NCBI RefSeq assembly: GCF_020171985.1
Contig: NZ_JAIVAL010000001.1
Coordinates: forward strand, 248,001-312,000
DNA length: 64,000 nt
From: Halobacillus halophilus
GTDB taxonomy: Bacteria; Bacillota; Bacilli; Bacillales; Halobacillaceae
Direction: 5' to 3'
Shown: positions 55,686-64,000 of the stretch, in pieces
Layout of the letters: the number at the start of each line of letters is the position of its first letter
How positions within the stretch are numbered: position 1 is the stretch's first letter
Notes under the pieces: generated by a model
Database searches by the model: none
What the model was told of the DNA's origin: nothing
Seen by the model: the letters and a program-made list of their open reading frames with translations, nothing else
Translations under genes and position numbers: made by a program

Positions 55686-56726
55686 TCATTCGTCGATATA
55701 AGGAAATGGTTCTTTCGTATCTAACTTTCCGATCACTTGTTTAATCGGTGACCTGTTCCCTTTCATCCAATCGGTCAGATTAAATGTGACAGGCTTACTA
55801 TCCCCGCCAAGCCCGAAAAGCATAGATAGAGACTCAGGGTAATAACAAGCTGTATGAATAGTACCTGACCACTGGCTGTACCGCTTTGAAAAAATAGGGT
55901 TCCCCGTGTCATTCAGGTACTTAAAAGCTTCTCTTCCTGTGGAAATTTGCGGATGTCCTTCTCTCAACGAACGGAGTCGGGTATGGGATTCTTCCACGTG
56001 GCGACGGTTTTCCTGAGGAATGACTTCAAAGTGATTCGTACATACACTTTCCTGCCGTACACGAATCCCCCTGGGCGAACCCTCTACAATTCTTGAATTC
56101 CCGCTCCGATCATAAAGTACATAATTAAAGGAATGACGGTGGGGAAGCTCCTTTAACCACTCCACCGCTTCATCCGTTGTTTTACAATTTTCAAGTAATA
56201 TTCGTGTTAAAAGACAACAGATCAAACCGTCTCCTGGTTTAATTCGATTAACAAAATTATACCCTACGCAAAGACCGTATTCATTCATTCCATCTGTTCT
56301 TCCGATAATACGTTGAGAAGGACCAATCAAAGCAGGACCTTCCGAAGGCTGAAATAGAACAAGACGTCCTTCATAGGTTTTCGGGTGATAATCGTAGTTA
56401 CGAGCAAAGAAGTTCTCTTTAGCTATGATGGAGCATCCTGATTGTACCCAATCCTGCTGCCAGCCGCTGAATTCATGAACGACTTCCTCCAGCGGCCACC
56501 CTAAACCTGCTGAAATTCCTTCTAATTCAGCCCAAAGCCCGCTTGAATATTTCATAAAAAAAGCTTTGGCTTCTATTTGATTGACCCTGTATTTACGCAC
56601 GGATTTGGTTCTTCGCTTTCGGTATTTCGTTAGCAGCAGACTTTCTTTTAGCTGCTCGGCCTGAAAACGCCCGAATGCATAATGACTTCCCTTAAACTGA
56701 ATAACGTCTGAATAAATCTGTTTCAT
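55686..56726 (-). CDS. C45-type N-terminal nucleophile acyltransferase/amidase
   Basis: 346 residues, resembling acyl-CoA:6-aminopenicillanate acyltransferase (peptidase family C45) and choloylglycine hydrolases. The nucleophile cysteine would be the one in WVQSGCSIIAKENFFARNYDYHPK near residue 98, exposed after self-cleavage of the propeptide. GRTDGMNEYGLCVGYNFV and GLICCLLTRILLENCKTTDEA are further family blocks. The substrate is unknown. First gene upstream of dynA on the same strand, and 18 bp after the alpha/beta hydrolase gene. Confidence 0.82.
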   Translation of the reverse strand: MKQIYSDVIQFKGSHYAFGRFQAEQLKESLLLTKYRKRRTKSVRKYRVNQIEAKAFFMKYSSGLWAELEGISAGLGWPLEEVVHEFSGWQQDWVQSGCSIIAKENFFARNYDYHPKTYEGRLVLFQPSEGPALIGPSQRIIGRTDGMNEYGLCVGYNFVNRIKPGDGLICCLLTRILLENCKTTDEAVEWLKELPHRHSFNYVLYDRSGNSRIVEGSPRGIRVRQESVCTNHFEVIPQENRRHVEESHTRLRSLREGHPQISTGREAFKYLNDTGNPIFSKRYSQWSGTIHTACYYPESLSMLFGLGGDSKPVTFNLTDWMKGNRSPIKQVIGKLDTKEPFPYIDE

Positions 56727-56744
56727 CTTTATCTCCTTGAGCTC

Positions 56745-57578
56745 CTACCCTTTAATCCACTCTTTAACAGACGTGTGAAAAGCAGGATTGTGCAGAATAT
56801 GATTATGATCGGTGTCTTTAACAATCGTCAGGTTCATTCCAAACGTATTTTTATACCATTCGCTTAAACGCTCTGGGTCCACTACTTCATCATGCTCTCC
56901 TACATAGGTATATACTCGATCTTCCATTCCGCAAAATAAGTCTGAAGGCACACTCTCCAGAAAGCGGGACATCATCAAGCGGAAGCTGAGGGATAGTCTT
57001 CCTGAATGATGGAATTCGTCCGGGATTTGAGCAACCGTCCAATTTACTATGCGCTTCACTCCTAATTTGTACAATACCATAAGAGTTCCTGCCTTTTTCT
57101 GATACACCACATAGTCCACATCTGTAGAAGGTTTAAATTGATCCGTAGCATCATTACGGTAAACAGAAAGGGCAGGGTGAAAAAAGGGAGAAATAAATAA
57201 GTAATGATCAGCTGCCTTTGGATTCTTATGAATCAGCCTTAACAAATTAGCACAGCCCATCGAATGACCAACTAATAATATTTGATCATACCCTTTTTTC
57301 TTAACAAAATGGATGAAGTCAAACAGATCATCATCAAACTGCTCCATATAAGAAAGGTCGCCGCGAGGGTTCAATTGATCATATCCTCTTAATATGGGTA
57401 AAAAAACGTCAGCTTCCAATTCCATTGATTCAGCAAATTTTTCCTGATGGTTTAACTCAGCGGTAATGCCATGGATTAGGATCACAGCTCGATTTTTTGG
57501 TCTGGCTTTTTCAAAAGAGACATAATGTAAATGGGAAAAATCTCTTGCCATATATGTTTTCCAGTTGGTTTGTACCAT
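56745..57578 (-). CDS. Alpha/beta hydrolase
   Basis: 277 residues from ATG 57578 (AGAGGAGATC upstream; the frame opens earlier inside the neighbour). Catalytic triad visible: nucleophile LVGHSMGCAN near residue 104, Asp in GEHDEVVDPE, and His in KDTDHNHILH. Resembles carboxylesterases/monoglyceride lipases. It lies 13 bp after the tandem cyclotransferase gene and just before the C45 gene, so the three are probably one operon. Confidence 0.87.
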   Translation of the reverse strand: MVQTNWKTYMARDFSHLHYVSFEKARPKNRAVILIHGITAELNHQEKFAESMELEADVFLPILRGYDQLNPRGDLSYMEQFDDDLFDFIHFVKKKGYDQILLVGHSMGCANLLRLIHKNPKAADHYLFISPFFHPALSVYRNDATDQFKPSTDVDYVVYQKKAGTLMVLYKLGVKRIVNWTVAQIPDEFHHSGRLSLSFRLMMSRFLESVPSDLFCGMEDRVYTYVGEHDEVVDPERLSEWYKNTFGMNLTIVKDTDHNHILHNPAFHTSVKEWIKG

Positions 57579-57591
57579 GCCTTGATCTCCT

Positions 57592-58464
57592 CTATTCCAT
57601 TTGCTGGAGGTATTTTGTGAATTCATTTACAGGGAGTTCATGCTGAAGCCGCTGTTCCAATCGTTCCATGTAATTTTTACTTAGATAAAAACGTCCTCCA
57701 CGGTGAATCTCTCTTGCGTAATGCAGGGGAGGAGTAAGACTTTCTTTTTTGTGAATAACCGTAAATGAAAGAGCTTCTATCACAGGGCCATCATGAAGAG
57801 TCACTTCAACTACGACCGGTCTGTAGACTTGGTTCGTTACACCTTCACGACGATATAAATATTCCAGGGCTTCTCCGGTAATCCTGTATACTACGCCCTC
57901 AACTGCGTCTCCGCTTCTCTCAATAATGTCTGCTCGCCCTCCGTCCGCACGGTGGTAAGAAAAGCCGAGATGATACCCTCTCAATTCCGCTCCGCCTTCA
58001 ATTTCCTGAAATAATTCCTGCACGCCGCTTCTGCAAAATCGTTCCTGATCCATACATGAACCGAAAGCAAAATAATAATAAGATTCCTTTTTTAATAGTT
58101 GCTCCACCTTCCAGTCCTGATGGGCAACACGCTTTCCTTCCGGGGGATGCGGATAATAGTAAACATAAGCAGAATAGCTCTTTTGCTGCGTATGAACCTC
58201 TGCTGTTTCTCGTTTAAAGAGTGAATCTGGGTCTTTCTCTCGGTATCCTTCCAGTTGATCTAACTGTTGTAACATTCCTTCATTAATTTCGTACAATTCC
58301 CCATAAGCAAGAGAAGCCTCATTTTTTATTAAGAGGGGATAATAAGAAGATCCTGAATAAAGCTCGCCAGTGGTCCAGGCTTGTTCTGATATAAGTGAAG
58401 CTCCTTCGAGGAAATGGTGATTTTGTTCATTCTTGCGTAATGATCCATAAACAAACGCGTACAA
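57592..58464 (-). CDS. ykqA: Tandem gamma-glutamylcyclotransferase-like protein (YkqA)
   Basis: 290 residues with two GGCT-fold domains. Domain 1 (residues 1-120) starts MYAFVYGSLRKNEQNHHFL, with the catalytic glutamate in LDQLEGYREKD. Domain 2 (from about residue 128) starts YYYFAFGSCMDQERF, with LEYLYRREGV in place of the usual ...EG. These domains release 5-oxoproline from gamma-glutamyl amines or peptides. Tandem layout matches YkqA. The natural substrate is unknown. Confidence 0.87.
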   Translation of the reverse strand: MYAFVYGSLRKNEQNHHFLEGASLISEQAWTTGELYSGSSYYPLLIKNEASLAYGELYEINEGMLQQLDQLEGYREKDPDSLFKRETAEVHTQQKSYSAYVYYYPHPPEGKRVAHQDWKVEQLLKKESYYYFAFGSCMDQERFCRSGVQELFQEIEGGAELRGYHLGFSYHRADGGRADIIERSGDAVEGVVYRITGEALEYLYRREGVTNQVYRPVVVEVTLHDGPVIEALSFTVIHKKESLTPPLHYAREIHRGGRFYLSKNYMERLEQRLQHELPVNEFTKYLQQME

Positions 58465-58498
58465 ATTCCTGCCTCCTTGTTTCTACATTAACTCCAAT

Positions 58499-59440
58499 TC
58501 AACTATCATTTATAGCTTGAACCCCTTGAATGGCACGAAGTACAGCTTGCTCTACAACATGAGCCGCTAAGCTTGATAGACCATTTAGATCCACCTCTAC
58601 TTCATTTGTAGTTAATGTAAATAATGTGTCTCCATCTACAAATGTATGAGAAGGACGAATGGTTCTTGCAAGTCCATCGTGAGCAAGGGCAGCTATTTTA
58701 TTAGCTTGTGGTTTGGTCAATTTAGCATTAGTTATAACAGATCCTATTGTTGTATTTCCACTAAATCGGTTTGTATCTGTCTTTTCTATGGATTGAATCA
58801 GCACATCCTCCGTTCCTAAAAAGCGCCCATCCTTCTGAACACCCGCAACAATTTGTCCTGTTTCCGGATTAATGACGTCACCAAAGCTATTCACAGCTAC
58901 GACAGCTCCTATTTTTAAATTTCCTGCCTGAACCGCATAACTGCCTATTCCGCCTTTCATGGCATGCTCCGCCCCGAGAACTTTCCCAACCGTTGCGCCT
59001 GCGCCTGCTCCTTCTGCACCCTCTTTAAAAGGAATAGAAGCAAAAGCGTTTGTACTGGCTTGATAACCCATTTTCCGGTCCGGTCGAACCCCTGCATCAC
59101 CTGTATGAAGATCAAACAGAATGGCACCAGGTACAATCGGCACCCTGGCAACCTGCACGTCAAATCCAATGCCGCGCTCCTCAAGAAACTGCATCACGCC
59201 CGTTCCCACATCGAGCCCATATGCACTTCCTCCCGAAAGAAACACAGCGTGTACTTGCTCCACCAGATTTTCACTACGGAGCAGGTCTGTTTCTCTAGTA
59301 CCAGGTGAACCCCCGCGAACGTCAACACCTCCTATTGCTCCTCTCTCACAAATAATGACGGTGCAACCTGTAATCGCATGAGGATCTTTAGCCTGACCGA
59401 TATGGAACCCTTCTATGTCCTTTAATTCGATCTTTTTCAT
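58499..59440 (-). CDS. P1 family (DmpA/BapA-like) N-terminal nucleophile peptidase
   Basis: 313 residues. GCTVIICERGAIGGVDVRGGSPGTRETDLL near residue 26, AVFLSGGSAYGLD near 65, and the self-cleavage site GNTTIGSVITNA near 231, where the small residue (Thr) becomes the nucleophile. DmpA-type enzymes release N-terminal D- or beta-amino acids; other members of this shorter group are less studied. Base composition is GC-richer than the flanks, which gives several false open frames on the plus strand. Confidence 0.9.
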   Translation of the reverse strand: MKKIELKDIEGFHIGQAKDPHAITGCTVIICERGAIGGVDVRGGSPGTRETDLLRSENLVEQVHAVFLSGGSAYGLDVGTGVMQFLEERGIGFDVQVARVPIVPGAILFDLHTGDAGVRPDRKMGYQASTNAFASIPFKEGAEGAGAGATVGKVLGAEHAMKGGIGSYAVQAGNLKIGAVVAVNSFGDVINPETGQIVAGVQKDGRFLGTEDVLIQSIEKTDTNRFSGNTTIGSVITNAKLTKPQANKIAALAHDGLARTIRPSHTFVDGDTLFTLTTNEVEVDLNGLSSLAAHVVEQAVLRAIQGVQAINDS

Positions 59441-59518
59441 ATCTTTCGCCCCTTTTAGTTTTTATGTAGTAAAGAATGGGGAAAACTTCAATATATCAAA
59501 TGCAGGAGGTGCTTCTAA

Positions 59519-59791
59519 ATGGAAAGAAATCATTTAATTGTTCATGGCAGAGTACAAGGCGTAGGTTTTCGAGCCTCAGCCAAGCAAATTGCTGACCAGC
59601 TTGATATAACAGGCTGGGCTAAAAATAAGTCAGATGGAACAGTTGAAATTGATGCTGAAGGCGAAGACCATCAGTTAAAGAAATTCATAGATAAAATAAA
59701 TGAAGGTCCTACTCCCTTTGCCAAAGTTGAAGCTTTAGACATTACCGAGAAAGAAGCAACCAATAGTTATGATAGTTTTCGAACCATTTAA
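59519..59791 (+). CDS. acyP: Acylphosphatase
   Basis: 90 residues, the standard size. VHGRVQGVGFRASAKQIA has the catalytic Arg in GVGFRA, and GWAKNKSDGTVEIDAEG has the catalytic Asn. It hydrolyses acyl phosphates such as 1,3-bisphosphoglycerate. ATG 59519 follows GGAGGTG. Single gene with a strong terminator shared with the convergent SDR gene. Confidence 0.95.
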   Translation: MERNHLIVHGRVQGVGFRASAKQIADQLDITGWAKNKSDGTVEIDAEGEDHQLKKFIDKINEGPTPFAKVEALDITEKEATNSYDSFRTI

Positions 59792-59829
59792 TAATCTTGA
59801 CCGCAGGATAACCTGCGGTCAAGATTATT
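59790..59829. terminator. Bidirectional terminator acyP / SDR
   Basis: An 18-bp perfect stem (59790-59807 with 59812-59829) and a 4-nt loop between two convergent genes. Confidence 0.9.
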
Positions 59830-59838
59830 TATTTTCTA

Positions 59839-60579
59839 TTATTTTTTGTGCATTGGCCGCACAATAACTTCATTCACATTGACATTAGCAGGCTGCGTTG
59901 CCGCATAAGCTAGTGCTCGTGCAATGTCGTTCGCTTCCAGTGGATCCATGCTGCTGTCCTTGAACATGTCCAGCACTTCTCCATCTGTTATATGATCGGT
60001 CAATTCTGTATCTACCGCTCCCGGGGAAATGTTTGTCACTCGTACTCCAGAGCGTGACAATTCTTTTTCCATCCCCATGGATAGAGCACGGACAGCATAT
60101 TTCGTTGCACTGTAAACTGTGCTGGAAGGAAATACTTCGTGTCCGGCCACAGAAGAAACGTTAATTATGTGTCCAGCATCCTGTTCCAGCATAACAGGAA
60201 GAGAGGCATGAATGCCGAACAATACTCCTTTAATATTCACATCAACCATTTGCTCCCACTCATCTACATGGTCATTTTTTAAGAAGGATAAGAGCATGAC
60301 ACCGGCATTATTAACAAGGATATCAACGCTTCCGAATTGATCCTTTGTATCTTTTACAAGCTGCTCTACATCCTCTTTTTTGGTAACGTCTGTTTCCACT
60401 ACTTTAGCTTCAACATTATAGGATTCTGTAATTTCATTCGCTAATTCCTGCAATCTCTCGGATCGCCGTGCTGCAAGCACCACATTGGCACCTGTGTCTG
60501 CAAGATGATGGGCAATAGCTTTTCCTATTCCACTGCTTGCCCCTGTAATGATCGCTACTTTATTGCTTAGTGTAGTCAT
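59839..60579 (-). CDS. Short-chain dehydrogenase/reductase
   Basis: 246 residues, classical SDR. NAD(P)-binding TGASSGIGKAIA at residue 13, with ARRSER suggesting NADP preference; NNAGVM near 89; active site with Ser in NVSSVAG and YSATKYAVRAL (Tyr, Lys) near 155; SPGAVDTELT. Substrate unknown; similar to YdfG/serine-dehydrogenase-like oxidoreductases. Its ATG follows GAGGGAAC. Confidence 0.92.
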   Translation of the reverse strand: MTTLSNKVAIITGASSGIGKAIAHHLADTGANVVLAARRSERLQELANEITESYNVEAKVVETDVTKKEDVEQLVKDTKDQFGSVDILVNNAGVMLLSFLKNDHVDEWEQMVDVNIKGVLFGIHASLPVMLEQDAGHIINVSSVAGHEVFPSSTVYSATKYAVRALSMGMEKELSRSGVRVTNISPGAVDTELTDHITDGEVLDMFKDSSMDPLEANDIARALAYAATQPANVNVNEVIVRPMHKK

Positions 60580-60670
60580 AATGTTCCCTCCTATTAAAAG
60601 CTTCTCAAGATATTTACCCTTTTTAATTCAATCTTATTCATACCTGGGACGATCGCAAAGTCGAGAACTA

Positions 60671-60702
60671 TAAAAAACCGCCTCTATAAATAGAGACGGT
60701 TT
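60671..60702 (-). terminator. Terminator of the ferredoxin gene
   Basis: An 11-bp stem (60677-60687 with 60691-60701) and a minus-strand T6. Confidence 0.9.
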
Positions 60703-60714
60703 TAAGTATGGATG

Positions 60715-60954
60715 TTATTGTTCTTCAAAGAACTTACGGTTTAACTCGATGTATTTGTTTTCTTCTTCTGGTACTTCATCCTCTATATAAATCGCTTCAA
60801 CCGGACATACAGCTTCACAGGCGCCACAGTCGATGCAAATGTCAGGATCAATGTAAAACATATCTTTACCTTCTTCTATACAATCTACAGGACACACATC
60901 CACGCATTCCCCGGCTTTTTCATCTTTACAAGGGGATGTAATTACAAATGCCAT
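60715..60954 (-). CDS. fer: Ferredoxin with two cluster motifs
   Basis: 79 residues, strongly acidic. The C-terminal motif CIDCGACEAVCPVEA is a standard [4Fe-4S] site. The N-terminal motif CKDEKAGECVDVCPVDC has seven residues between its first two cysteines, the spacing of seven-iron (3Fe-4S plus 4Fe-4S) ferredoxins such as those of Bacillus. It carries electrons to oxidoreductases. Monocistronic, with GGAGGAG before the ATG. Confidence 0.95.
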   Translation of the reverse strand: MAFVITSPCKDEKAGECVDVCPVDCIEEGKDMFYIDPDICIDCGACEAVCPVEAIYIEDEVPEEENKYIELNRKFFEEQ

Positions 60955-61107
60955 AGATATTCTCCTCCTTCTAGTTGTTAAATGTGTTTACGTAACTATT
61001 CACGTTAACTAGTTTGGATAAACACTAAATTCTATGATAACGACTATAGTATAAATTAGCAATTACTTCCGCTAAAATTCGACTAAATTGAACAAATTTC
61101 CCGGGGT

Positions 61108-61662
61108 CTAGTAACTCTCCTGCCAAATTCGCTCTACCATGTATTCTCCTCCCTGCTTTTGTACTAAAAACATATCAGGGTTCGATAGACGTTTCCATTC
61201 ATAAAAACCGATTTCCCGGTTATATTTTTGCAGCAGCAAAGCAAGAAGGTTTCCATGTGTTACAAGCAGGACATTCCCACAATCCTCTTGTTCAAGCTCA
61301 TCTACCAGGGAGAGGATTCTCTTTTTAGCTTCCTGGGATGACTCGCCGCCTGAAAACTTTAATTCAGGGTCTTTGAACGTATCATGCAGAACTTCTTCCC
61401 AGTCATCAAGGGGTTCATGGCTTAGGATTCGCTCCTCTAGACGCTCATCCGTTTTTATGGACAATCCTTTACTTAAGGCAAAAGGCTTAATTGTTTCGAT
61501 CGCTCGTAAAAAAGGGCTTGAAATTATATGATCAATTTCATAACCGGATTGGTCAAGAAAATTAGCTAATACCTGAGCCTGGCGGACCCCAGTTTTCGTC
61601 AGCGGGGAATCCTCGTGCTGCCCTTCTGTTTCACTATGGCGTACTAAAATCAATTTGTCCAT
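61108..61662 (-). CDS. Histidine phosphatase family protein
   Basis: 184 residues from ATG 61662, eight bases after GGGGAGG; the ATG at 61671 is too close to that site. The catalytic motif is LILVRHSETEGQ near residue 5, with Ser in place of the usual Gly in RHG; the second histidine is in LLVTHGNLLALLL near 148. Similar to phosphoglycerate mutase-like phosphatases. Substrate unknown. Confidence 0.87.
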   Translation of the reverse strand: MDKLILVRHSETEGQHEDSPLTKTGVRQAQVLANFLDQSGYEIDHIISSPFLRAIETIKPFALSKGLSIKTDERLEERILSHEPLDDWEEVLHDTFKDPELKFSGGESSQEAKKRILSLVDELEQEDCGNVLLVTHGNLLALLLQKYNREIGFYEWKRLSNPDMFLVQKQGGEYMVERIWQESY

Positions 61663-61745
61663 TTTCTCCATCCTCCCCTTAAATTAACCTTATCCTTATT
61701 ATCGCTGATGGGAGGAGTGTTGACAAGGAAGCTCAGGATAAAATG

Positions 61746-63341
61746 TCACTTTTTATACACTCTTTTCCCTCTATGCCAGGTTTCTACAACTTCTATAGTA
61801 TTAAGATCTTCTACAGCAACTTCTTTAGGATGCCGATCTAATAAGATAAAGTCAGCCTGGTAATCAGCTTCTATTCTGCCCTTATCTTGTTCTCTGTATT
61901 CAAGTTCTGCCGGGGTATTGTAGAAACCAGAGAATGAAGCGTCCACCGAAAGTTTTTCCTGAGGCATCCACCCGCCTGGCGGCTGACCATCCAGATCCAT
62001 CCGATTCACTGCCGTATAAATGGAAACTAGCGGATTAATAGCTCCAATCGGAAGATCTGAGCTGAGTGTAATGGGAATTTGAGCTTTATATAAGCTTTGA
62101 AAAGCATCGCAGTAAGGAACAAGTTCTTCAGGCGTCCATTTTTCTTTTTTGTCCCATTCACCTAAAAGAAAAGAAGGCTGGGTTTCGATATAGGGTTTTA
62201 AATCTGTTAATCGGCGGAACAGATCAGGAGCTAGTGTCTGAGCATGAATGATCCGATGTCTGCGGCTGCTAGTATCCACTCCATCCTGTTCAAGGGCTTC
62301 GATAGCTTGTTCCACTGCCCTGTCACCTATGGCGTGCATAGCAACCTGCATGTTGTTTTCGGAAGCTGTTCTTACCATCTCGTTTAACTCCGACTGGGAA
62401 TAAATTAATGTTCCTTGTGTATCTGGAGCTTCTGGGTAAGGGTTTCTCATGGCTGCTGTAAACAAACGCTGTGTGCCGTCTAGAAAGATTTTAATAGCAC
62501 CCACTTTTACTTGATCCGTTCCATCTCCTGTTCGCATAGTGCTTTTATTTAGAAAACGATGCAAATCATCTATATTGAAGATATAGTGATGGAGTTGTGC
62601 ATCAATCGGAAGCGTACCTTCCTGCTCTAATTCAGTATAAGCCTGCCATAGTTTGTCATAAGAACCTATAAAATTAATGTCGTCACTGTGTACGGAAGTA
62701 ACACCCACTTCGCTTAAGTAAGGGACTGCAGCTGTTAAGGCTTCTTTCGCATCCTCTACTGAACGTCCCCAGAAATGGTGTTTGATATAATGGACGGCGG
62801 TATCTTTGAAACGACCGGTCCAGTTCCCTTGATCATCTTTTTCCTTAAATTCTTCTGGTTCCTGTTCAAATCCTTTATCGTTTCTAAGCAGATCCATAGC
62901 CTGCTCACTAATGACACACTCATGTCCATCCTGATGCATGAAGTAAATATAAGAGTTCACCTGTATTTCACTTAAGTCCTTTGCTGTCAGCAAATAATCA
63001 ATATCATCGAATTGAGCATCATTAAAACCTTTTCCGAAAATCCAATCATATTCTTCCAACTCATCATAGTGGGTCTCTACAAGGTTCTTCATTTCTTGCC
63101 AGCTGGTTACCTCTGTTAAATCCAATTCCTTCTTTAAGAGACCAAACCTTAACAAATGCATATGGCTGTCATTAAAAGAAGGGGCCAACACCTTCCCTTC
63201 TCCATCTTTCACCTGTTTATCTCCTTTATAAGGACTGTCATAAATGGCCGCAATTTTGTCCGCTTCTATTTCTACAGCATATCGGGTGTCTTGATCGTAT
63301 TGGGCTGATGGATCGTAAATTCTAACATTATCTATTACCAT
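61746..63341 (-). CDS. YtcJ-like metal-dependent amidohydrolase
   Basis: 531 residues of the amidohydrolase-3 family. Metal ligands: FNDSHMHLLRFG near residue 57 (HxH), VAMHAIGDRAVEQAIE near 330, RIIHAQTL and SSDLPIGAINP. The fold is an N- and C-terminal beta-sandwich around a TIM barrel. Substrates of YtcJ-type enzymes are not well defined. Monocistronic. Confidence 0.9.
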   Translation of the reverse strand: MVIDNVRIYDPSAQYDQDTRYAVEIEADKIAAIYDSPYKGDKQVKDGEGKVLAPSFNDSHMHLLRFGLLKKELDLTEVTSWQEMKNLVETHYDELEEYDWIFGKGFNDAQFDDIDYLLTAKDLSEIQVNSYIYFMHQDGHECVISEQAMDLLRNDKGFEQEPEEFKEKDDQGNWTGRFKDTAVHYIKHHFWGRSVEDAKEALTAAVPYLSEVGVTSVHSDDINFIGSYDKLWQAYTELEQEGTLPIDAQLHHYIFNIDDLHRFLNKSTMRTGDGTDQVKVGAIKIFLDGTQRLFTAAMRNPYPEAPDTQGTLIYSQSELNEMVRTASENNMQVAMHAIGDRAVEQAIEALEQDGVDTSSRRHRIIHAQTLAPDLFRRLTDLKPYIETQPSFLLGEWDKKEKWTPEELVPYCDAFQSLYKAQIPITLSSDLPIGAINPLVSIYTAVNRMDLDGQPPGGWMPQEKLSVDASFSGFYNTPAELEYREQDKGRIEADYQADFILLDRHPKEVAVEDLNTIEVVETWHRGKRVYKK

Positions 63342-63412
63342 AATAATTGCTCCTTTATACCTAATATTCTATATCCTTAACTTCCCGATATCCTGCACAC
63401 TAAACATAAATA

Positions 63413-63436
63413 ACGGCAGCGCGTGAGCACTGCCGT
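63413..63436 (-). terminator. Probable terminator of the small DUF6501-like gene
   Basis: A 10-bp stem with one G-U pair and a 4-nt loop; the T tract on the minus strand is weak (TTATTTAT). Confidence 0.6.
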
Positions 63437-63440
63437 GAGA

Positions 63441-63644
63441 TTATACTTCTTTAAAGTAGTCTTTGTAAAAGCCGCCCATACGACCCGAATTATCAATAAC
63501 AAAATAAAATTCTTCACTTTCATTTTTTACATCATACCTTTTACCAGGCGTTAAAACATTGTCTACTACGAATTTGGCCGCATTATTATGGACGCATTCA
63601 ATTTGCTTAATAGTCGGGTTGTTTTCCCAAGTCTTATGAATCAT
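63441..63644 (-). CDS. Small conserved protein, DUF6501-like
   Basis: 67 residues from ATG 63644, nine bases after GGAGG; the ATG at 63653 abuts that site. The sequence IHKTWENNPTIKQIECVH, KRYDVKNESEEFYFVIDNSG and GGFYKDYF matches a small Bacillaceae family that I recall as DUF6501. Soluble, beta-rich. Function unknown. Confidence 0.75.
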   Translation of the reverse strand: MIHKTWENNPTIKQIECVHNNAAKFVVDNVLTPGKRYDVKNESEEFYFVIDNSGRMGGFYKDYFKEV

Positions 63645-63736
63645 ACTTTTCATCCTCCTTATTCTTCTGTATTTCTATCATACCTTGAAATGGAGAAAGG
63701 ACTCAATCATTCATTCCAAACACTTTCATCAACAGA

Positions 63737-64000
63737 TTAGGTTAGGTATGTTTCATACCATTCTCTACCTGCCTTCACTTCTGATTCGGTCAGCTGATGT
63801 CCTGAGCTTTCCCAGTGATCTGTGATCTGTGCGCCTGCTTGTTCCAGTAGTTGTTTTAAATCAAGTGTTTCTTGAGCTGGACAAATGGGGTCATTTTCGC
63901 CCGCTCCAATAAATACAGGCAAGGCTTCCTGATCAGGGAGCTGAATACCTCTCCTTGGAACCATTGGATGAAATAATAAGGCTCCTTCCAGGCTTTTTTC
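63737..64000 (-). CDS. mhqD: Carboxylesterase/hydrolase MhqD-like, 5' part beyond the window
   Basis: The last 87 codons of an alpha/beta hydrolase whose start lies beyond base 64000. GALLFHPMVPRRG, then VFIGAGENDPICP with the triad Asp, and SSGHQLTESE with the triad His. These blocks resemble MhqD (YodD) of Bacillus subtilis, a phospholipase/carboxylesterase-type enzyme induced by quinones. The nucleophile serine is outside the window. Confidence 0.85.
   Translation of the reverse strand, partial: EKSLEGALLFHPMVPRRGIQLPDQEALPVFIGAGENDPICPAQETLDLKQLLEQAGAQITDHWESSGHQLTESEVKAGREWYETYLT

Noticed and set aside
58957-59381. Several plus-strand frames opposite the P1 peptidase gene
   Set aside because: Cysteine- and proline-rich shadow frames caused by the GC-rich coding strand.

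Overview
The window reads as chromosomal DNA of a moderately halophilic, spore-forming member of the Bacillaceae (Halobacillus-like; the genus is an inference). The gene order citB-yneN-(fbpB-like)-tlp-(AAA)-yneP-yneQ-yneR-yidD-folE2-plsY-(Opu)-yneT-parE-parC follows the Bacillus subtilis yne region. Spore genes (tlp, YjcZ), Fur, LexA and cre sites of Bacillus type, AGGAGG ribosome binding sites and many acidic proteins fit this. No rRNA, tRNA, prophage, complete insertion sequence or CRISPR array was seen.

Layout. 1-15 kb: the end of an mrp (Na+/H+ antiporter) cluster, a CheY-like yneI broken by a small deletion, ccdC, yneK, aconitase, a ResA-like thioredoxin, small spore and iron-related proteins, a 752-residue double AAA+ ATPase, the yneP/Q/R genes, yidD, folE2, plsY and a two-gene compatible-solute-type ABC transporter. 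15-20 kb: topoisomerase IV (parE-parC) behind a promoter with a LexA box in its spacer. 19.7-30 kb: a TetR regulator and a seven-gene leucine/acyl-CoA degradation operon (yngJ-I-H-HB-G-F-E type) with a cre site and a palindromic operator in front. A convergent acyl-/acetoacetyl-CoA synthetase gene shares its terminator. 30.5-33 kb: sqdB-sqdX, a plant/cyanobacterial-type sulfolipid pair.

33-34.7 kb is a 1.8-kb AT-rich stretch without an intact gene. It holds copies of a dispersed 19-bp repeat, an orphan terminator, a LexA-like palindrome and traces of decayed coding sequence. 34.7-46 kb is an accessory stretch: a small M50-like protease, an AadK-like nucleotidyltransferase, a papain-like hydrolase, a DnaQ exonuclease with BRCT, a Fur-controlled nitroreductase, a Fur-controlled siderophore-binding lipoprotein, a secreted one-cysteine MsrB, CvfB, YjcZ, a PadR/luciferase-like monooxygenase pair and a quinone oxidoreductase. 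46-64 kb: a LysM-3D cell-wall protein, an ABC-F ATPase, a DUF2252 protein, cold-shock genes, a tyrosine-headed Cu/Zn superoxide dismutase, the two-headed dynamin DynA, a hydrolase cluster, acylphosphatase, an SDR, ferredoxin and an amidohydrolase. The last gene, MhqD-like, runs off the right edge.

The most notable items are the sulfolipid pair with an 18-bp perfect palindrome upstream, the dispersed repeat family centred on the gene-free 1.8 kb, the yneI deletion that removes exactly the acidic pocket, and several clean regulatory sites (LexA, Fur x3, cre, TetR operator).
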